From positions 12,291,629-12,355,628 of the forward strand of contig NC_081546.1 in NCBI RefSeq assembly GCF_901000735.1: 64,000 nucleotides of DNA, written 5' to 3'. Shown in pieces: positions 34,217 through 46,800 of this stretch (positions within the stretch are counted from its first letter, which is position 1; each line of letters begins with the position of its first letter). The position numbers and the translations under genes are program-made. A model generated the notes under the pieces. That model was not told the DNA's origin, did not search any database, and saw only the letters and a list, made by a program, of their open reading frames with translations. This DNA comes from Corylus avellana. Lineage: Eukaryota > Streptophyta > Magnoliopsida > Fagales > Betulaceae.

Positions 34217-35931
34217 CTCAGTAATTCAACCTTAAGGACAATGGGTTGCTCACCCATTTCAAGCAAGTATGTGTACTAGATGGCGAAGGACTAAAGAAGG
34301 AGATAATGAGCGAGGCTCATCGTTCCTCATATACTGTACATCCTGGTAGTACAAAGATGTACAAGGACGTGAAAGAGTCATATTGGTGGAACAATATGAA
34401 GCAAGATATCACAAGGTTTGTGGAGCAATGCTCAACCTGCCAACGGGTGAAGGTAGAGCATTAGAGGCCGGTAGGGATGCTCAAGCCATCGTTTATACTA
34501 AAGTGGAAATGGGATGAGATTGCCATAGATTTTATTTTGGGGTTACCTATGACGCCCACCGGAGAAGATTCCATTTGGGTGGTAGTCGATCGTCTCACAA
34601 AGAGTGCTCACTTCATTCCAATGAAGGTTAAGGATCCGATGGATAAGTTGGCCAGACTATATGTTCAGAATATAGTCCGATTACACGGGGTACCATTAGC
34701 AATCGTTTCGGATAGAGACTCTCGCTTTACTTCGAAGTTTTGGCAAAGTCTACCGAAAGAGATGAGGATGGAGATGAAGTTTAGTACCACTTTTCACCTG
34801 CAGACGGATGGTTAGTCAGAGCGGACTAACCTACCTTTGATAGAGTTCGCATACAGCAACAACTATCAGGCGACTATTCGAATGCCGCCTTATGAAGCAC
34901 TTTATGGACGAAAATGGCAATCGCCCTTGTTCTGGGACAACATCAATGAGAGGCAGATGTTGGGGCTGAAACTAATTCAAGATACTTGAGACAAAGGGCT
35001 TATCATTAGAGAAAGGACGAGTTCAGCCCAGAGTTGGCAAAAGAGTTATGCCGATAATCGGAGGCAACAATTGGAATTCGAAGTGGGGGATCGTGTATTC
35101 CTCAAGATATCACCCATGATGGGAGTGATGCGATTAGGGAAGAAGGGGAAGCTCAGCCCTTGATTTATTAGACCGTTTGAGATCACCCAAAGAGTAGGGA
35201 GATTGACGTACAGAGTCGCCTTCCCCCAGACATGGTCGGGTCGCATGATGTTTTTCATGTCCCAATGCTGAGAAAGTACATCGCTAACCCCGATAAAATT
35301 GTGAAATATGAGCCATTAGGAATCCAGGAGGAATTGACCTTCGTCAATGAGCCAGTGAAGATTGTGGACAGAAAGGAGCAGGTGCTCCGTACTAAAATGA
35401 TTTCTATCGTTAATTGTGGCGTAACCATGGTGTTGAGGAAGCATCATGAAAGGCAAAGCAAGACACGCGGAGCCGTTATCTTGATTTGTTTGAGTGATTG
35501 TGTATGACTCTTTTGCTTAAGATTATACTTGGATAGTATACCTATTTCTGTTTTGGATATGGGAATAGTTGATTAAGAAAGAGTTTGTTTTTCTCTACAG
35601 GAGTATGGCACCTATACCAGTCAACCCGGATTGCATGTGGAATTACTTATTCTGTAAGCTGATGGATTTAGGAGTTAAGATTGATGATGACTAGTATAGC
35701 ATTGGAAACATTGAGTATGATGCGTTAGATGACTTACGAGGTGATTTTTTGCAACTGTTTGAGGATGAAGTCATGCTAGTCAACGGATGGGAGGAGATAG
35801 CCCAGGAGCCTACTGAGCACGATGTTGATGATGCGGCAGACGAAAGGTAACATTCTACCCCATTTGGTTGCTGTTCTTTTGGTATTTTATCTAAAAATTT
35901 TGAGGATGAAATTTTTATAAGGAGGGGAGAA
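34217..35931 (+). pseudogene. Gypsy integrase and chromodomain remnant, part 2
   Basis: HHCC finger: HRSSYTVHPGSTKMY..CSTCQRVK (34319-34452). Stop at 34462. Core: WDEIAIDFILGLP (first Asp), DRLTKSAHFIP and VSDRDSRFTSKFWQ (second Asp), then stop 34813. An in-frame ~20-residue deletion precedes LPLIEFAYSNNYQATIRMPPYEALYGR. The GPF-like region is QSWQKSYADNRRQQLEFEVGDRVFLK with stop 35161 in ..KLSP-FIRPFEI. The chromodomain-like tail is WRNHGVEEAS and SRYLDLFE (35419-35496). A further ~350 bp lead to the PPT. Confidence 0.85.
35918..35931 (+). promoter_or_regulatory. Polypurine tract of the gypsy element
   Basis: ATAAGGAGGGGAGAA directly before the LTR start TGTAGTGACCC, the expected position for plus-strand priming. 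Confidence 0.85.
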
Positions 35932-36062
35932 TGTAGTGACCCAAATAATTAATTAAGCTTAGATAGCTTAGTTAGAGAGTTAATTTGGAATTTGGGTCAC
36001 TAGGCCAACTAGAGGTGCATTTCAAGAATTTTGGACTTTCTGACCATACATACGCCCAACAG

Positions 36063-36205
36063 CACTGTACGTATGCTCCTGTCTTTAGTAAAGGACGTAC
36101 GTAGGAGGACCACTATACGTATGCCTTTGTCTTTAGTGAGGACGTACGAAAGGGGGCCACTGTACGTATGCGTGGAAAAAGTATAAGGACATATGCCTGG
36201 GGACC
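36063..36205 (+). repeat. Three ~48-bp tandem units with GTACGTAC motifs
   Basis: Units begin CACTGTACGTATGC at 36063, CACTATACGTATGC at 36111 and CACTGTACGTATGC at 36158. The first two are full length with CTTTAGT..GGACGTACG; the third diverges. They sit ~100-240 bp upstream of the LTR TATA box, a usual place for LTR enhancer repeats. Confidence 0.85.
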
Positions 36206-36304
36206 ACCCGGACGTACGCTACAACCTTTGGACTGCTGGGTAAATAGTACCGGACGTATGCTACTTTTCAGAAAAGTGTGCAGCGCCCTCTGCTTTTTCT
36301 CACC

Positions 36305-36310
36305 TATAAA
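36305..36310 (+). promoter_or_regulatory. Putative LTR TATA box
   Basis: TATAAA in CACCTATAAAGACCCCC, downstream of the tandem repeats in the gypsy LTR. This context is typical of an LTR core promoter. Activity is not implied. Confidence 0.6.
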
Positions 36311-39182
36311 GACCCCCTACCCTCACCCTTTCATGCCCATTCTAGCCCCAACCTCTCTAAAACCCTGTGTGAGTGTGTTCTTGTGAGTTTTAGTGATTTG
36401 TGGAGAAAGGAGGTGATTCTTTGGCTTCAAGGAGGTAACCCTCTAAGCTTTGTTTGTTTCTTAAGTCGTTAAGCTCTTTTAATGTTTTCTTGACTAGCTT
36501 AGTGTTGGTTTGAATTTCTAGATAGATTATGCTTTAATCTTGATCTGAGATGGGTTAGTGTTTCTTTTTTTTATCAAACGTGTTTTCGTACACATGGAGG
36601 CCTTATTTTGAGATAGGAGGTCTTAGAAATCCGTTTAGATAAACCTAGAACCAATTTGGGAGGATAGGAGGACGCATGGACAAATGAGGTTCCACCTGTG
36701 AGTTTTAACTCACATAATGCTTGGAGGAATATTCGGAGACTTTGTTCGACCCTGGCGAGTTTTAACTCACATAATGCTTGCCATTATTTTCCCACATGTG
36801 CACTATATTTTGGGTACCAAAACATGCATATTTGCAACTCTCACGGTGATATATTTTCTGCTGCACATGAACTCTAGCTTTTGTGAAAACTGTTGTACTT
36901 AATATGTTAACGAAAATGAGACTTGTAAAGCATGCATGTAAAATACGGACAAAATAAATTGCATCGTATGACATGGTACACCGGTACGTACGGGATAATG
37001 GCCATGGGCTTACTATACATGTTTAACTTTAAGGTCAAATGTGTATGTGTTATATGAGCCTTAGATCCAATGGTTGTTTCGTGACCGGCGCAACCTTAAT
37101 GGGCGATCACTACAGAACGTACATAATTAGTGGTGTGGGCCACCTGAGTCGGACTCGATCATGCCACTAGTGTTATGGATGGTAGCGTAGTATATCCAGG
37201 GCACGCTGTTGTATTATAGGTCCATCGGGACAACGCCAACCCTGCTGAGAATGGGTAATATCTCGGGTAAACCATACTCTTGAACTGTCATTGTTACTCT
37301 ATGTCATATGCATATATCATCATATATCTATATCACGCATATGGAAAACTATCATGATTAGACTGTTACTTACTTTATAAAATAGAGTTCATCACTAAAA
37401 TTGGCATGCGTGCAGTGGTGGAGCCAGAACTTTTGTTCATTGGGGGCAAAACATAACTAACGAAATAAATTTTTTTTATCAATTTTAATTATATATTTTA
37501 ATAGTAAGTGATTGAGTTCAATCTAATTAGGGGGTAGCATGAGAAATTTCAACATTTATTTATGGAATGGGATGTCTTGCAGTTAGAACACATTGTACAT
37601 TAATGAATTACTTTTTTTCCATCTGAATCAATAAATTAAATCTATTGAGGGTTTCAAAACCATCCAAGTATCATCTTATGAGTTAGAGTTTCTAGATGCA
37701 CAATGATCATCCATTTTTAATGTGGTATGCATGCTGAAAAGAAATTCTTTTAAAAAGAGTTGTTTCCATATAGCATCTAAAAAATCAATTTTGCATAATT
37801 TACTTTGATGGAGATAGAGATTATCCAAAAATAAATAAACTATATAATGCAAATGCTATTCTTGCAAATATGTTTTTAACACTTTAAAGTTTAAATTGTG
37901 TATATCCAACAATTAACTAGGGAGCAGTTTTAATTAATTATGATGTCACATTTATCCATCTTCGACATGTAATCAATTTAAGTTTATCCATCTTCGAAAA
38001 AAAAAAAAAAAAAACTGTGAGTGATTCAATTTAATTTTTATTTTTTAATGTCAAAATTTTGAATTATGATATGTATGGTAGTGTTGCCGTGGAAGTTTTA
38101 GCTTCTATTTTTTATTTTTTTTGTAAAATTTGGCTTCCATTTCCAAAAGAAAGACTAGCCACAAATAAGTCTAGTGGCTTGTGCATTATAATTAATTGTG
38201 ATGTCTTGTGAATTGTGAACAATGTCTCATCACTTAAAAAAATATATCTTGATGACTTTAAGACATCCCAAACACTCTTCCTGCTTCATTCTTTTTTCTT
38301 CTTTTTTTGGGCCCTTCCTTCTCTATTCTTGAAGTTGAAGACTGAAGTAAGTTTCTCTTTCTTTGTTCTAGAATTTTTCTTCTTCTTCTTTTCTGAGCTT
38401 GTTCTTGAAAGACTTGAAGGCTGATTTTTCTTCTTTGTTCAATTGTTCATCTAAGTTTTAATTTATTAAAAGTGAAGATTGAAAAAACAGCAACAAATTT
38501 GCTGGTCTAACGTCAATAGCTGAAGGATCCTAGGGGTGCCCCTGAATTAGTGGTGGAGAGTTTTGAGGGTGGGCAAGTTCAGGGCAAACAAAAAAATTTC
38601 ACTGGTTAAAGAACTTTTTGCGTTAAAATTTATAAGTCTTTAAACTTACCCCTTTATTGTATGTTTTCCCCCTTCATTACGAATAATTGCGCGGTTTAGC
38701 TAGCCTAGACGAGAATGCCTTTGGATCAGACATGGGTGATTGCGTAGGACCTAATCTAAGTTATTTTTGAGGATATGGACTCAGTTTGGTTGAAGTCTAT
38801 AGGGATGATGGAGGAACTACCCGAGTGGACATGAACAAGATTATTATCTCTTTAGCATTGCTTAAGCTTAAGATTTGATATATTGATCTTTTGTAAGACA
38901 ATTGTGTTATAAGATGTAATTTTTATTTTGATGATGGTCTAATGACTGATAGATTTGGTGACTATTTTTATATTATGAGGAATTATGTTTACTCTGGTGT
39001 ACGAATGTGTGGTTGCTTTGTTATTACCCTCTATTCCTATAGTTTAGAAGTCTTCCGCCGAGGTCTTTTGCTTATGAGAGGTTGTAATCCCTGAGTCTTG
39101 TCTTATGAGGGATAGGGCTGGGAGACGTACCATGAGGTCAATTACTAGTTAATTGATTTGCCCATTGGGGTCGTTACATTAT

Positions 39183-39394
39183 CGTAGTATTATTTATTTA
39201 GAAACTTTGAGTTTGTATTGATGATAATTAATGACAAATGAACATATTTTTAGTTTGTTTCAAATCATTCTTTTCCGCTATAGTTTACTATGATAATAAA
39301 TGTTGGTCTAATGAATCTAGTTAATTAGTGTGGAGGCATTACGAGTAACACTCAAAGTTAATTATTTTAATTAATTAATTTTGGGGGCGTTACA
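39183..39394 (-). mobile_element. Second gypsy LTR fragment, opposite strand
   Basis: Read from 39394 leftwards, it starts TGTAACGCCCCCAAAATTAA, a typical chromoviral LTR 5' end and similar to, but distinct from, the LTR at 35932. About 210 bp remain, ending near the 3' end of the previous LTR. Confidence 0.55.
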
Positions 39395-39611
39395 ATTTTG
39401 TTGCTGATTAAGTGGTTGGCTCGCCTAAATAAGGAGGGCCAACTTGAATCCTAAATAGAACAATACGGGAGCAACCACAACACCACAAGAGTGAAAATAC
39501 CACAACAAAAGATACCCATATACAACCCAATTTTGAGCATAGTTGGGGCGAGAGGGAACAATCCCAAAATAGGCTAAGCGAGTGCTAATGTTCCTCGTAT
39601 TTTGTTAATTC
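39395..39611. other. Short unassigned interval
   Basis: No recognised coding sequence before the copia frame. It contains direct CACAACA and CCACAACACC runs. Confidence 0.4.
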
Positions 39612-42600
39612 AATGTTGTACGGTAGAGATACTATCTCCTTAACTGATGTTAAATCTGCTTTGAATTCTATGGAGTTGAGGACAAGATTGAATAGTAAAG
39701 GTAGTGATAATCAGGCAGAGGGTTTATTTGTTAAGGGTCGTTCAGAAAAATTTTCTAATTTTAGAGGTCGATCCAGTGAGAGGGATTCGGGTAAAAGTAA
39801 ATCAAGAGGCCGATCGCAATCCAGGTCAAAGAAGAAAGTAAAGTGTTACTACTGTAAAAAGTATGGGCATTATAAATCCAGGTGTCCGAAGTTGAAAAAT
39901 AAAGAGGAAGGTGACAAGCAAAGTTCCTCTTCTGTGGCTGGTGTTGTGGAAGGAAATTCTAAGGGTTCAGACCTTGTCCTTGCAGTTACCATTTCTAATG
40001 ATCGTTCTAACGACAAGTGGGTCCTTGATACTGCTTGAACATTTCATATGTCCCCTAAAAGGGATTGGTTTACTACCTATGATTCAGTCAATGGTGGTTC
40101 AGTCTTGATGAGAAATAATGTCGCCTGCAAGATTGTTGGTATTGGTACAATCAGAATTAGGATGCATGATGGGATTGTGAGGACTTTGACAAGTGTTCGA
40201 CATATACCAGATTTGAAGAAAAATCTTATTTCATTGGGCACTTTGGACTCCCTTGGATACAAGTATTCTGGTGAAGGTGGAGTCATTCGGGTTAGCAAAG
40301 GCTCATTGGTTATAATGAAAGGTAACAAGGTTGATGGCCTCTACTTTCTTCAGGGTAGTACGGTAACAAGTTCAGCTGCTGTGTCTTTTTCAAATGATCC
40401 AGATTCAAACACTACTCGGTTATGACATATGCGGTTGGGTCATATGAGTGAGAGGGGTATGACAATCTTGAGCAAACGGGGTTTGCTTTGTGACCAGAAA
40501 ACAGGATCTCTTGACTTTTGTGAGCATTGTGTGTTCGGGAAACAGTGCAGAGTCAAGTTCAGTACAGGCATCCACAGAACAAGTGGTACATTGGATTATA
40601 TCCATGCAGATCTATGGGGTCCCTCTCAGGTTCCATCAAAGGGTGGTGCTCGATACTTTGTTACATTTATTGATGATTATTCCAGAAAAGTCTGGGTATA
40701 TTTTTTGAAGAAGAAAAGTGATGTGTTTGTCACTTTCAAGCAATAGAAGACATTAATTGAGAATTACACTGGGATGAAAATCAAGCGACTCAGAATAGAC
40801 AATGGCATGGAATTTTGTGGTGGTGAATTTAATAAATTCTGCAAAGATGAAGGCATCGCTAGACATCTCACAGTTAGTCATACTCCACAGCAAAATGGGG
40901 TTGCTGAGCAGATGAACAAGACTCTCTTGGAGAGAGTGCATTGCTTACTTTCAAATGCCCAGTTGTCTAGAGATTTTTGGGCTGAGGCAGTCAATATTGC
41001 TTGCTATTTGGTCAACCGTTCTCCATCAACAGTCATTGATTGTAAAACTCCTTATGAGGTATGGTCTGGTACTCCTGCTGATTATTCATTTTTAAAAACT
41101 TTTGGTTGTCCTGCTTATTGTCATGTGAATGATGGTAAGCTTGAGCCTAGGTCAAAGAAATGTATATTTCTAGGCTATGCGGATGGGGTGAAGGGATATA
41201 GATTGTGGTGTTCTGATCCTAAATCACCTAAGTTTATAGTCAGTAGAGATGTTGTATTTGATGAATCTGTCATGCTTCACCCGAGAAAGGAGTCTATTGT
41301 TTCTGTAGGAAAGGAGCAAGGTTCTAGCAAGGAGGTGGAGCTTCAGGTGGAGGCTTCACAGAGGGTGCGAGATAACACTCAAGATCAGCCTGTTACAGAT
41401 GTTCATGATTCCAGTTCTGATGATGATGATCCACAAGAAGAGCAAGAGACCAGTATTGCAATTGGTAGACAAAGGAGGTAGATTAGGCCACCTTAGAGAT
41501 ATGGCTATGCAGATTTGGTAGCATATGCACTTACTGAGGCAGAGGACACTGCAGTCCAGGATCCATCCACCTACTCAGAAGCTGTCACAAGTAGTGAGTC
41601 TGCTCAATGGGTTTTTGCCATGAATGAGGAGATTGAGTCTCTTCATAAGAGCCAAACATGGGGATTGGTGAAATTGCCTAAATGCGCTAAAACTGTTGGT
41701 TGCAAATGGATCTTCAAGAAAAAGGAAGGAATCCCAGGTGTTGAAGATGCAAGGTTCAAGGCACGTTTGGTAGCAAAGGGCTATAGTCAGAAAGAAGGTA
41801 TGGACTTCAATAAAGTTTTCTCTCCTGTTGTGAGACATAGTTCTATTCGTGCTTTGCTTGCCATGGTTGCTCTAAATGATTTGGAACTTGAGCAACTTGA
41901 TGTGAAAACTGCATTTTTGCATGGTGAGCTTGAGGAAACCATTTACATGCATCAGCCAGAAGGGTTCATTGCTGAAGGTAAAGAGGATCATGTTTGTCAG
42001 CTGAGGAGGTCATTGTATGGTTTAAAACAATCTCCAAGAAAGTGGTTCAAGTGCTTTGACAGCTTTATGATCGGACATGGTTACACAAGAAGTAGCTATG
42101 ATAGCTGTGTGTATTACAGGCAATTGTCATATGGTTCTTTTGTTTATTTGTTACTCTATGTGGATGACATGCTTATTGCTGCTAAAAGCATGTTGAAGAT
42201 TAAGAGATTGAAATCTATGGTGAGTGATGAGTTTGAAATGAAGGATTTGGGTACTGCGAAGAAAATCCTTGGTATGGAGATTCACAAGGATAGAAAAGCG
42301 GGAAAGTTGTACTTGTCACAGAAAAAGTACATTGAGAAAGTACTTGAACGCTTTGGTATGCATAATTCTAAACCAGTGAATACTCCACTTGCAGCTCATT
42401 TTAGACTTTCCGCAGCAGCGTCAGCGCCACAGAGTGAGGAAGAGGAGTAGTTCATGTCGCGTGTTCCTTACTCCAGTGCAGTTGGGAGCATCATGTATGC
42501 TATGGTGTGCACTCGTCTAGATATTTCACAAGCAGTTAGTGTTGTTAGTCGCTACATGGTGAATCCGGGCAAGGTTCACTGCCAGGCAGTGAAATGGATA

Positions 42601-43134
42601 CTCCGTTATTTACGGGGCACTACAGATGTTGGTTTAGTCTATGATAGAGGCAGTGGTATCAGTTCTAGTGTCACTGGTTATGTTGATTCAGATTATGTTG
42701 GTGATTTGGATAAAAGAAGATCTCTAACAGGTTTTGTTTTCACTCTCTCGGGGTGTGCCATTAGTTGGAAAGCGACTTTACAGTCAACGGTTGCTTTGTC
42801 CACTATGGAAGCAGAGTATATGGCAGCAGCAGAGGCAGTGAAAGAAGCAATTTGGCTCAGAGGTTTGGCCAGTGATCTGGGTTTGCAGCAGGATGAGACC
42901 GTTGTATTTTTTGATAGCCAGAGCGCAATACATTTGACCAAAAATCAAATGTACCATGAGAGGACCAAACACATTGATGTCAAATATCATTTTCTTAAGG
43001 AGGTCGTGACACAAGGTGAGATCATAGTGAAGAAAATTGCAACGATGGAAAATCCAACAGACATGTTGACTAAGCCACTTCCGATCCTCAAGTTCAAGCA
43101 TTGCTTGGGCTTGATTGGTGTTTGTCATTTGTAA
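39612..43134 (+). pseudogene. Tnt1-like copia gag-pol, 5'-truncated, six in-frame stops
   Basis: One continuous frame from 39613 to 43134 without a frameshift. The gag N-terminus is missing. It shows CYYCKKYGHYKSRCP (CCHC knuckle, 39844), protease WVLDTA (40018), pre-integrase [12 protein letters not shown] with CEHCVFGKQ, and integrase [15 protein letters not shown] and IDNGMEFCG. RT has GCKWIFKKK, LDVKTAFLHGEL, LYGLKQSPRKW and YVDDMLI (42160). RNase H has [25 protein letters not shown] and [13 protein letters not shown]. Stops are at 40036, 40423, 40744, 41479, 41494 and 42448. At least four lie where the family has Trp or Gln and fit single C-to-T or G-to-A changes. This is the best preserved element here and probably a young insertion, but no 5' LTR is present. 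Confidence 0.93.
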
Positions 43135-43215
43135 TTACCCTTAGGGGTGTTCGAGGAGACGTCTTGAGGAGATTTGAGTTGAAGACTTGATGAAATTCAA
43201 GTCAAGGTGGAGATT

Positions 43216-43828
43216 TGTCAGAATTGGTGACTTGTTTTCACAAGTCTTACTGTGGGCCCCACAGTAGTATGGCATCCCATACTTTTGACTTATGTTTTCT
43301 CTCTCACACGTCCATTTTGGCTTCTCCATTCATTGAGCTTCTTCTAGAAGCTTTGTGAAAAGGCATTGTTGTTTTATTATTGAAGCCATTCGGTCATCAA
43401 GCATAGAGAGGCAGCAACTTTAGCAAGAAAAAGAGAGAAAGAAGAAAAGAGAGAGTTGCCGAGAGAGAGAGACTTGTGTTGCAAAGAGAATAAGAGATAC
43501 ACAATTTTTTCTTCATTTTGATCTCACTTTTGGAGTGCTGAAATACTTAGAGAATTTTAGAGAATATTTTCTCTTTTGTATCTAATTCTCTTTTGAGTGA
43601 GATTGGGGTGTAATGGGGTTTTTGGGTTTAAGTGGTTTTGTTTGTACTAATCTTTGTACTCCACTCTTTTGTTAGTGAATTTCTCCTGGATCGTCTCCGC
43701 CAGTGGATGTAGGCTTATTAAGCTGAACCACTTAAATCTTGGTGTCTTGTGTGGTTATGTTAATTTTTCTATTCTGCACTTTTCTACTTCTTTGGTGATC
43801 TTGGATTTGCATTTGTCACAACAATACA
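43216..43828 (+). repeat. LTR of the Tnt1-like copia (613 bp)
   Basis: Follows the purine-rich GTCAAGGTGGAGATT and starts TGTCAGAATTGGTGAC. Ends ..AACAATACA at 43828. The middle holds GA-rich repeats (43405-43475) and TTTTGAGTGAGATTGGGGTG. By position it is the 3' LTR of the element at 39612-43134, yet it is followed directly by a primer-binding site and another copia's internal region. Confidence 0.85.
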
Positions 43829-43840
43829 TGGTATCAAAGC
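43829..43840 (+). promoter_or_regulatory. Primer-binding site after the LTR
   Basis: TGGTATCAAAGC, identical to the PBS of copia element 1 at 26987. It directly follows the LTR end, as in a 5' LTR arrangement. The gag ATG of the next element is only ~24 nt downstream (43864). Confidence 0.85.
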
Positions 43841-46800
43841 CTCTTACAAGCCAACGCTCATCTATGGCCGATTCTAGTTCTAATACCGCACCTTCCCAAA
43901 CCTCCAACCTAGTAACTGAAATCATCCCCCACATTTTTGCACTTCATAACATTACACAATTGGGTGGTATCAAACTGGAAGGATCTAACTACCTAGGATG
44001 CATAGCTCAATTTCAGCCCATTCTTTGTGGCTATGATCTCCAAGGATTAATTGACGGGACTGATCCCCCTCCCTTCCCAAATACATCACCAACTCCACAG
44101 GTGATGCCCAAACTCTGAATCCCGCCTATGTTGCATGGTGGAGGAAAGACCGGCAATTGCTAAGTCTCATTATTTGCTCTCTTGCTCCATCCTTAGTGGC
44201 GTCGATGTATGGTTTAAACACATCCTGCTTAGCCTGGAATGCTCTTGCAACTAGGTTTGTTGCCCAATCCAGATCACGCATCTCTCACCTCAAGCGTCAG
44301 TTACAAAGCTTGCAGCAGGGAAGTAAGTTGTGCACTGAATATTTGAACCAAGCCAAACAATGGGTTGACGAGTTATCTGTAGTAGGTAAGCCTATTGAAG
44401 ATGATGATCTTATCTCATTCATCATTAGTGGAATAAATCCCATGTTCAATTCATTTGTCACTTCCTTCACCTTGCGTGACAGTGCAATGACCTTTCCAGA
44501 CTTTCAGTCTGAATTGTTAAGTCATGAAATATTACTTCAAAATCAACGGCACACTCTCACACCTGAAGCTAGTCCTTTTGCCTTATATGCCAACAAACCC
44601 ATCCTCACCATTCTGCCCACTTTAGGAAACCAAAATTTTCCTCAAGACAAAACCAATATAGCCAATCACGTCCTTCCCATTTTTCTCCACGTAATCACAC
44701 TTCCCCACCAAATCTCCAACCAACACCACACCATGGGAATTCCCCACTCAGTGCTCCTCCAACCCCACTGTCCCCATGCCAAATCTGTGGGAAAAGCAGT
44801 CACAGGGCTTTAGACTGCTCCTATAGAATGGACTATGCCTATCAAGGGAGGCATCCCCATCACAACTAGCAGCAATGGTTGCCAACACCAATGGCGATTT
44901 TGAAACTCAAGGCTGGTTGGCTAACTTTAGAGCCAACACTCACGTGACAACTGATTTCTCCAACATCACTGATGCTCAACCATTTGCAGTAGCAAATACT
45001 TTGGTTGTAGACAATGGTTCAAGTTTGGATATACATGGCATTGGTTCCTCAATTGTTCAAACACATGCATCTAACCCCACATCTCTTATTCTCAAAGACA
45101 TATTACATTGTCCATCTGCATCTGCCTATTTACTCTCCATAAATAAATTTTGTAAGGATAATTACTGTTGGTTTGCTTTGACTGACTCTGATTTCACTGT
45201 GAAGGAAAACTTGACAGGAGTTGTGTTACTTCAGGGGCCGTGTGAGAATGGGCTATGCCCTATTCCTCTACACTGAAAATTCATGAATAAACTGAAGGGG
45301 TTTTCTGCTCTTCTTGGTGTTAAAACTACCGACATGGTTTGGCATCAAAGGCTAGGACACCCATCAGCACTTATTTTCCAGCATCTCCTCCGTCACCAGA
45401 AAATTCTCCTCTTGGGTCTTTTAATAAATGAAGAGTATATAAGTCGTGTCAACTTGGAAAATCCAAACAATTGCCATTTTTTGAGTCCAATCGAGTTTCC
45501 ACTGGTCCGCTAGAAATAATTCACTCAGATGTTTGGATATCTTCTGTTCCATCACTTAGTGGTTTCAAATTTTACATATTGTTTATTGATGACTACAACT
45601 GATTCACCTAGTTGTATCTCATTATGAATAAAAGTGATTTGTTTCAATGTTTTGTCAAATTCAAATTGCTTACTGAAAATCTATTCTCTGCTAAAATAAA
45701 ATATTTTCAATCTGACAATCGTGGAGAATATTGCTCTCTTCAATTCTAGGATTTTCTCAGCCGTTATAGAATCTTTCATAGACTAACCCATATACCTCTC
45801 AGCAAAATGGTATTGCTGGGAGGAAACATAGACATATTATGGAGACGGGCCTTACTTTATTGGCTCAATCTGGTCTACCCCTTAAATACTGGGTTGGTTC
45901 CTTTCTGACTTCCAACTTCCTCATTAATCGACTACCATCTACTGCTATTCAAAATGAAACACCGTTCTCTAAGCTTTTTAAGAAACATCCTGATTATACC
46001 TTCTTGAGAGCCTTTGGGTGTTTATGTTATCCACTCCTTCGTCCTTATGCACATCATAAGTTGTCATTCAGAAGCAAACCTTGCATTTTTTTAGGCTATG
46101 GTGCTAACCAGCGTGGGTACTGTTGTCTTGATCCTCAATCTAAAAAAATGTACATCTCCTGCAGTGTAGTCTTTGATGAATCCCAATTTCCAGCTAAGGG
46201 TATGGCTCTCTCACAAGGATCCTGCAGTCACAGTTTCAACAGGTAATCTCATCATGTCTCTTCCTTCAAATTTTATGCATACCCCACCTAGCCTGTTTCC
46301 ACTTACCCCTCTGCTGATTTGTCAAGAACCCCTTTTCCATCACCTACAATGCAGATCCCTACCTTGCAGGCAAACCCACCTACAGCTATAACCCCTTGAG
46401 CTGCTACCATTTTGCAGCAAACCTACTCCTCTATTTTGCAGGACAGCTCACCTATGCTACCTTCCAACTCACACGTTACCCCTCCTCTAGCTGCAGTACC
46501 AATGCCCCTCAACACGCAAGCTTCCTCTAGTGAGCCAACACATCTTCATTCAGCCTTTTTGCATCAAAGCCACGCCCCTAGTCTGCATGACAGCTCTCCT
46601 ACTTTGCCTCTCAACTCACATGTTGTCACCAACTAAGCTACAGAACCCATGCCCCAAGAAACATCTGTTTTACCCACTACCCCATCACATCCAACTTCAG
46701 CCGTGGAGGTTACATCCTTGCCTCTACCCAACCTTATGTGTCCCTCTTCTTCTCTTGACAGCCCATCGTGTATCCGCACATCATCAGTTACCGTTGCACA

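Larger units (their letters stand above)
35932..39178 (+). repeat. 3' LTR of the gypsy element (with a possible internal insertion)
   Basis: Starts TGTAGTGACCCAAATAATTA after the PPT and ends ..GGGGTCGTTACA at 39178; the ends are imperfect inverted repeats. A TATAAA at 36305-36310 lies downstream of short GTACGTAC-rich repeats. At ~3.2 kb it is long, and 37413-38600 looks foreign: CAGTGGTGGAGCCAG at 37413 resembles a hAT terminus, and the sequence in between is AT-rich. LTR-like sequence resumes near 38610. No 5' LTR exists in the window. Confidence 0.7.

Noticed and set aside
37413..38600. hAT transposon suggested by CAGTGGTGGAGCCAG at 37413 and a similar phrase near 38550
   Set aside because: The two phrases are in direct, not inverted, orientation. 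No matching right end or 8-bp duplication was found. Mentioned only as a possible insertion in the gypsy LTR.
42784..43128. 114-codon minus ORF opposite the Tnt1-like RNase H
   Set aside because: Shadow frame; the plus strand encodes the recognised domain.
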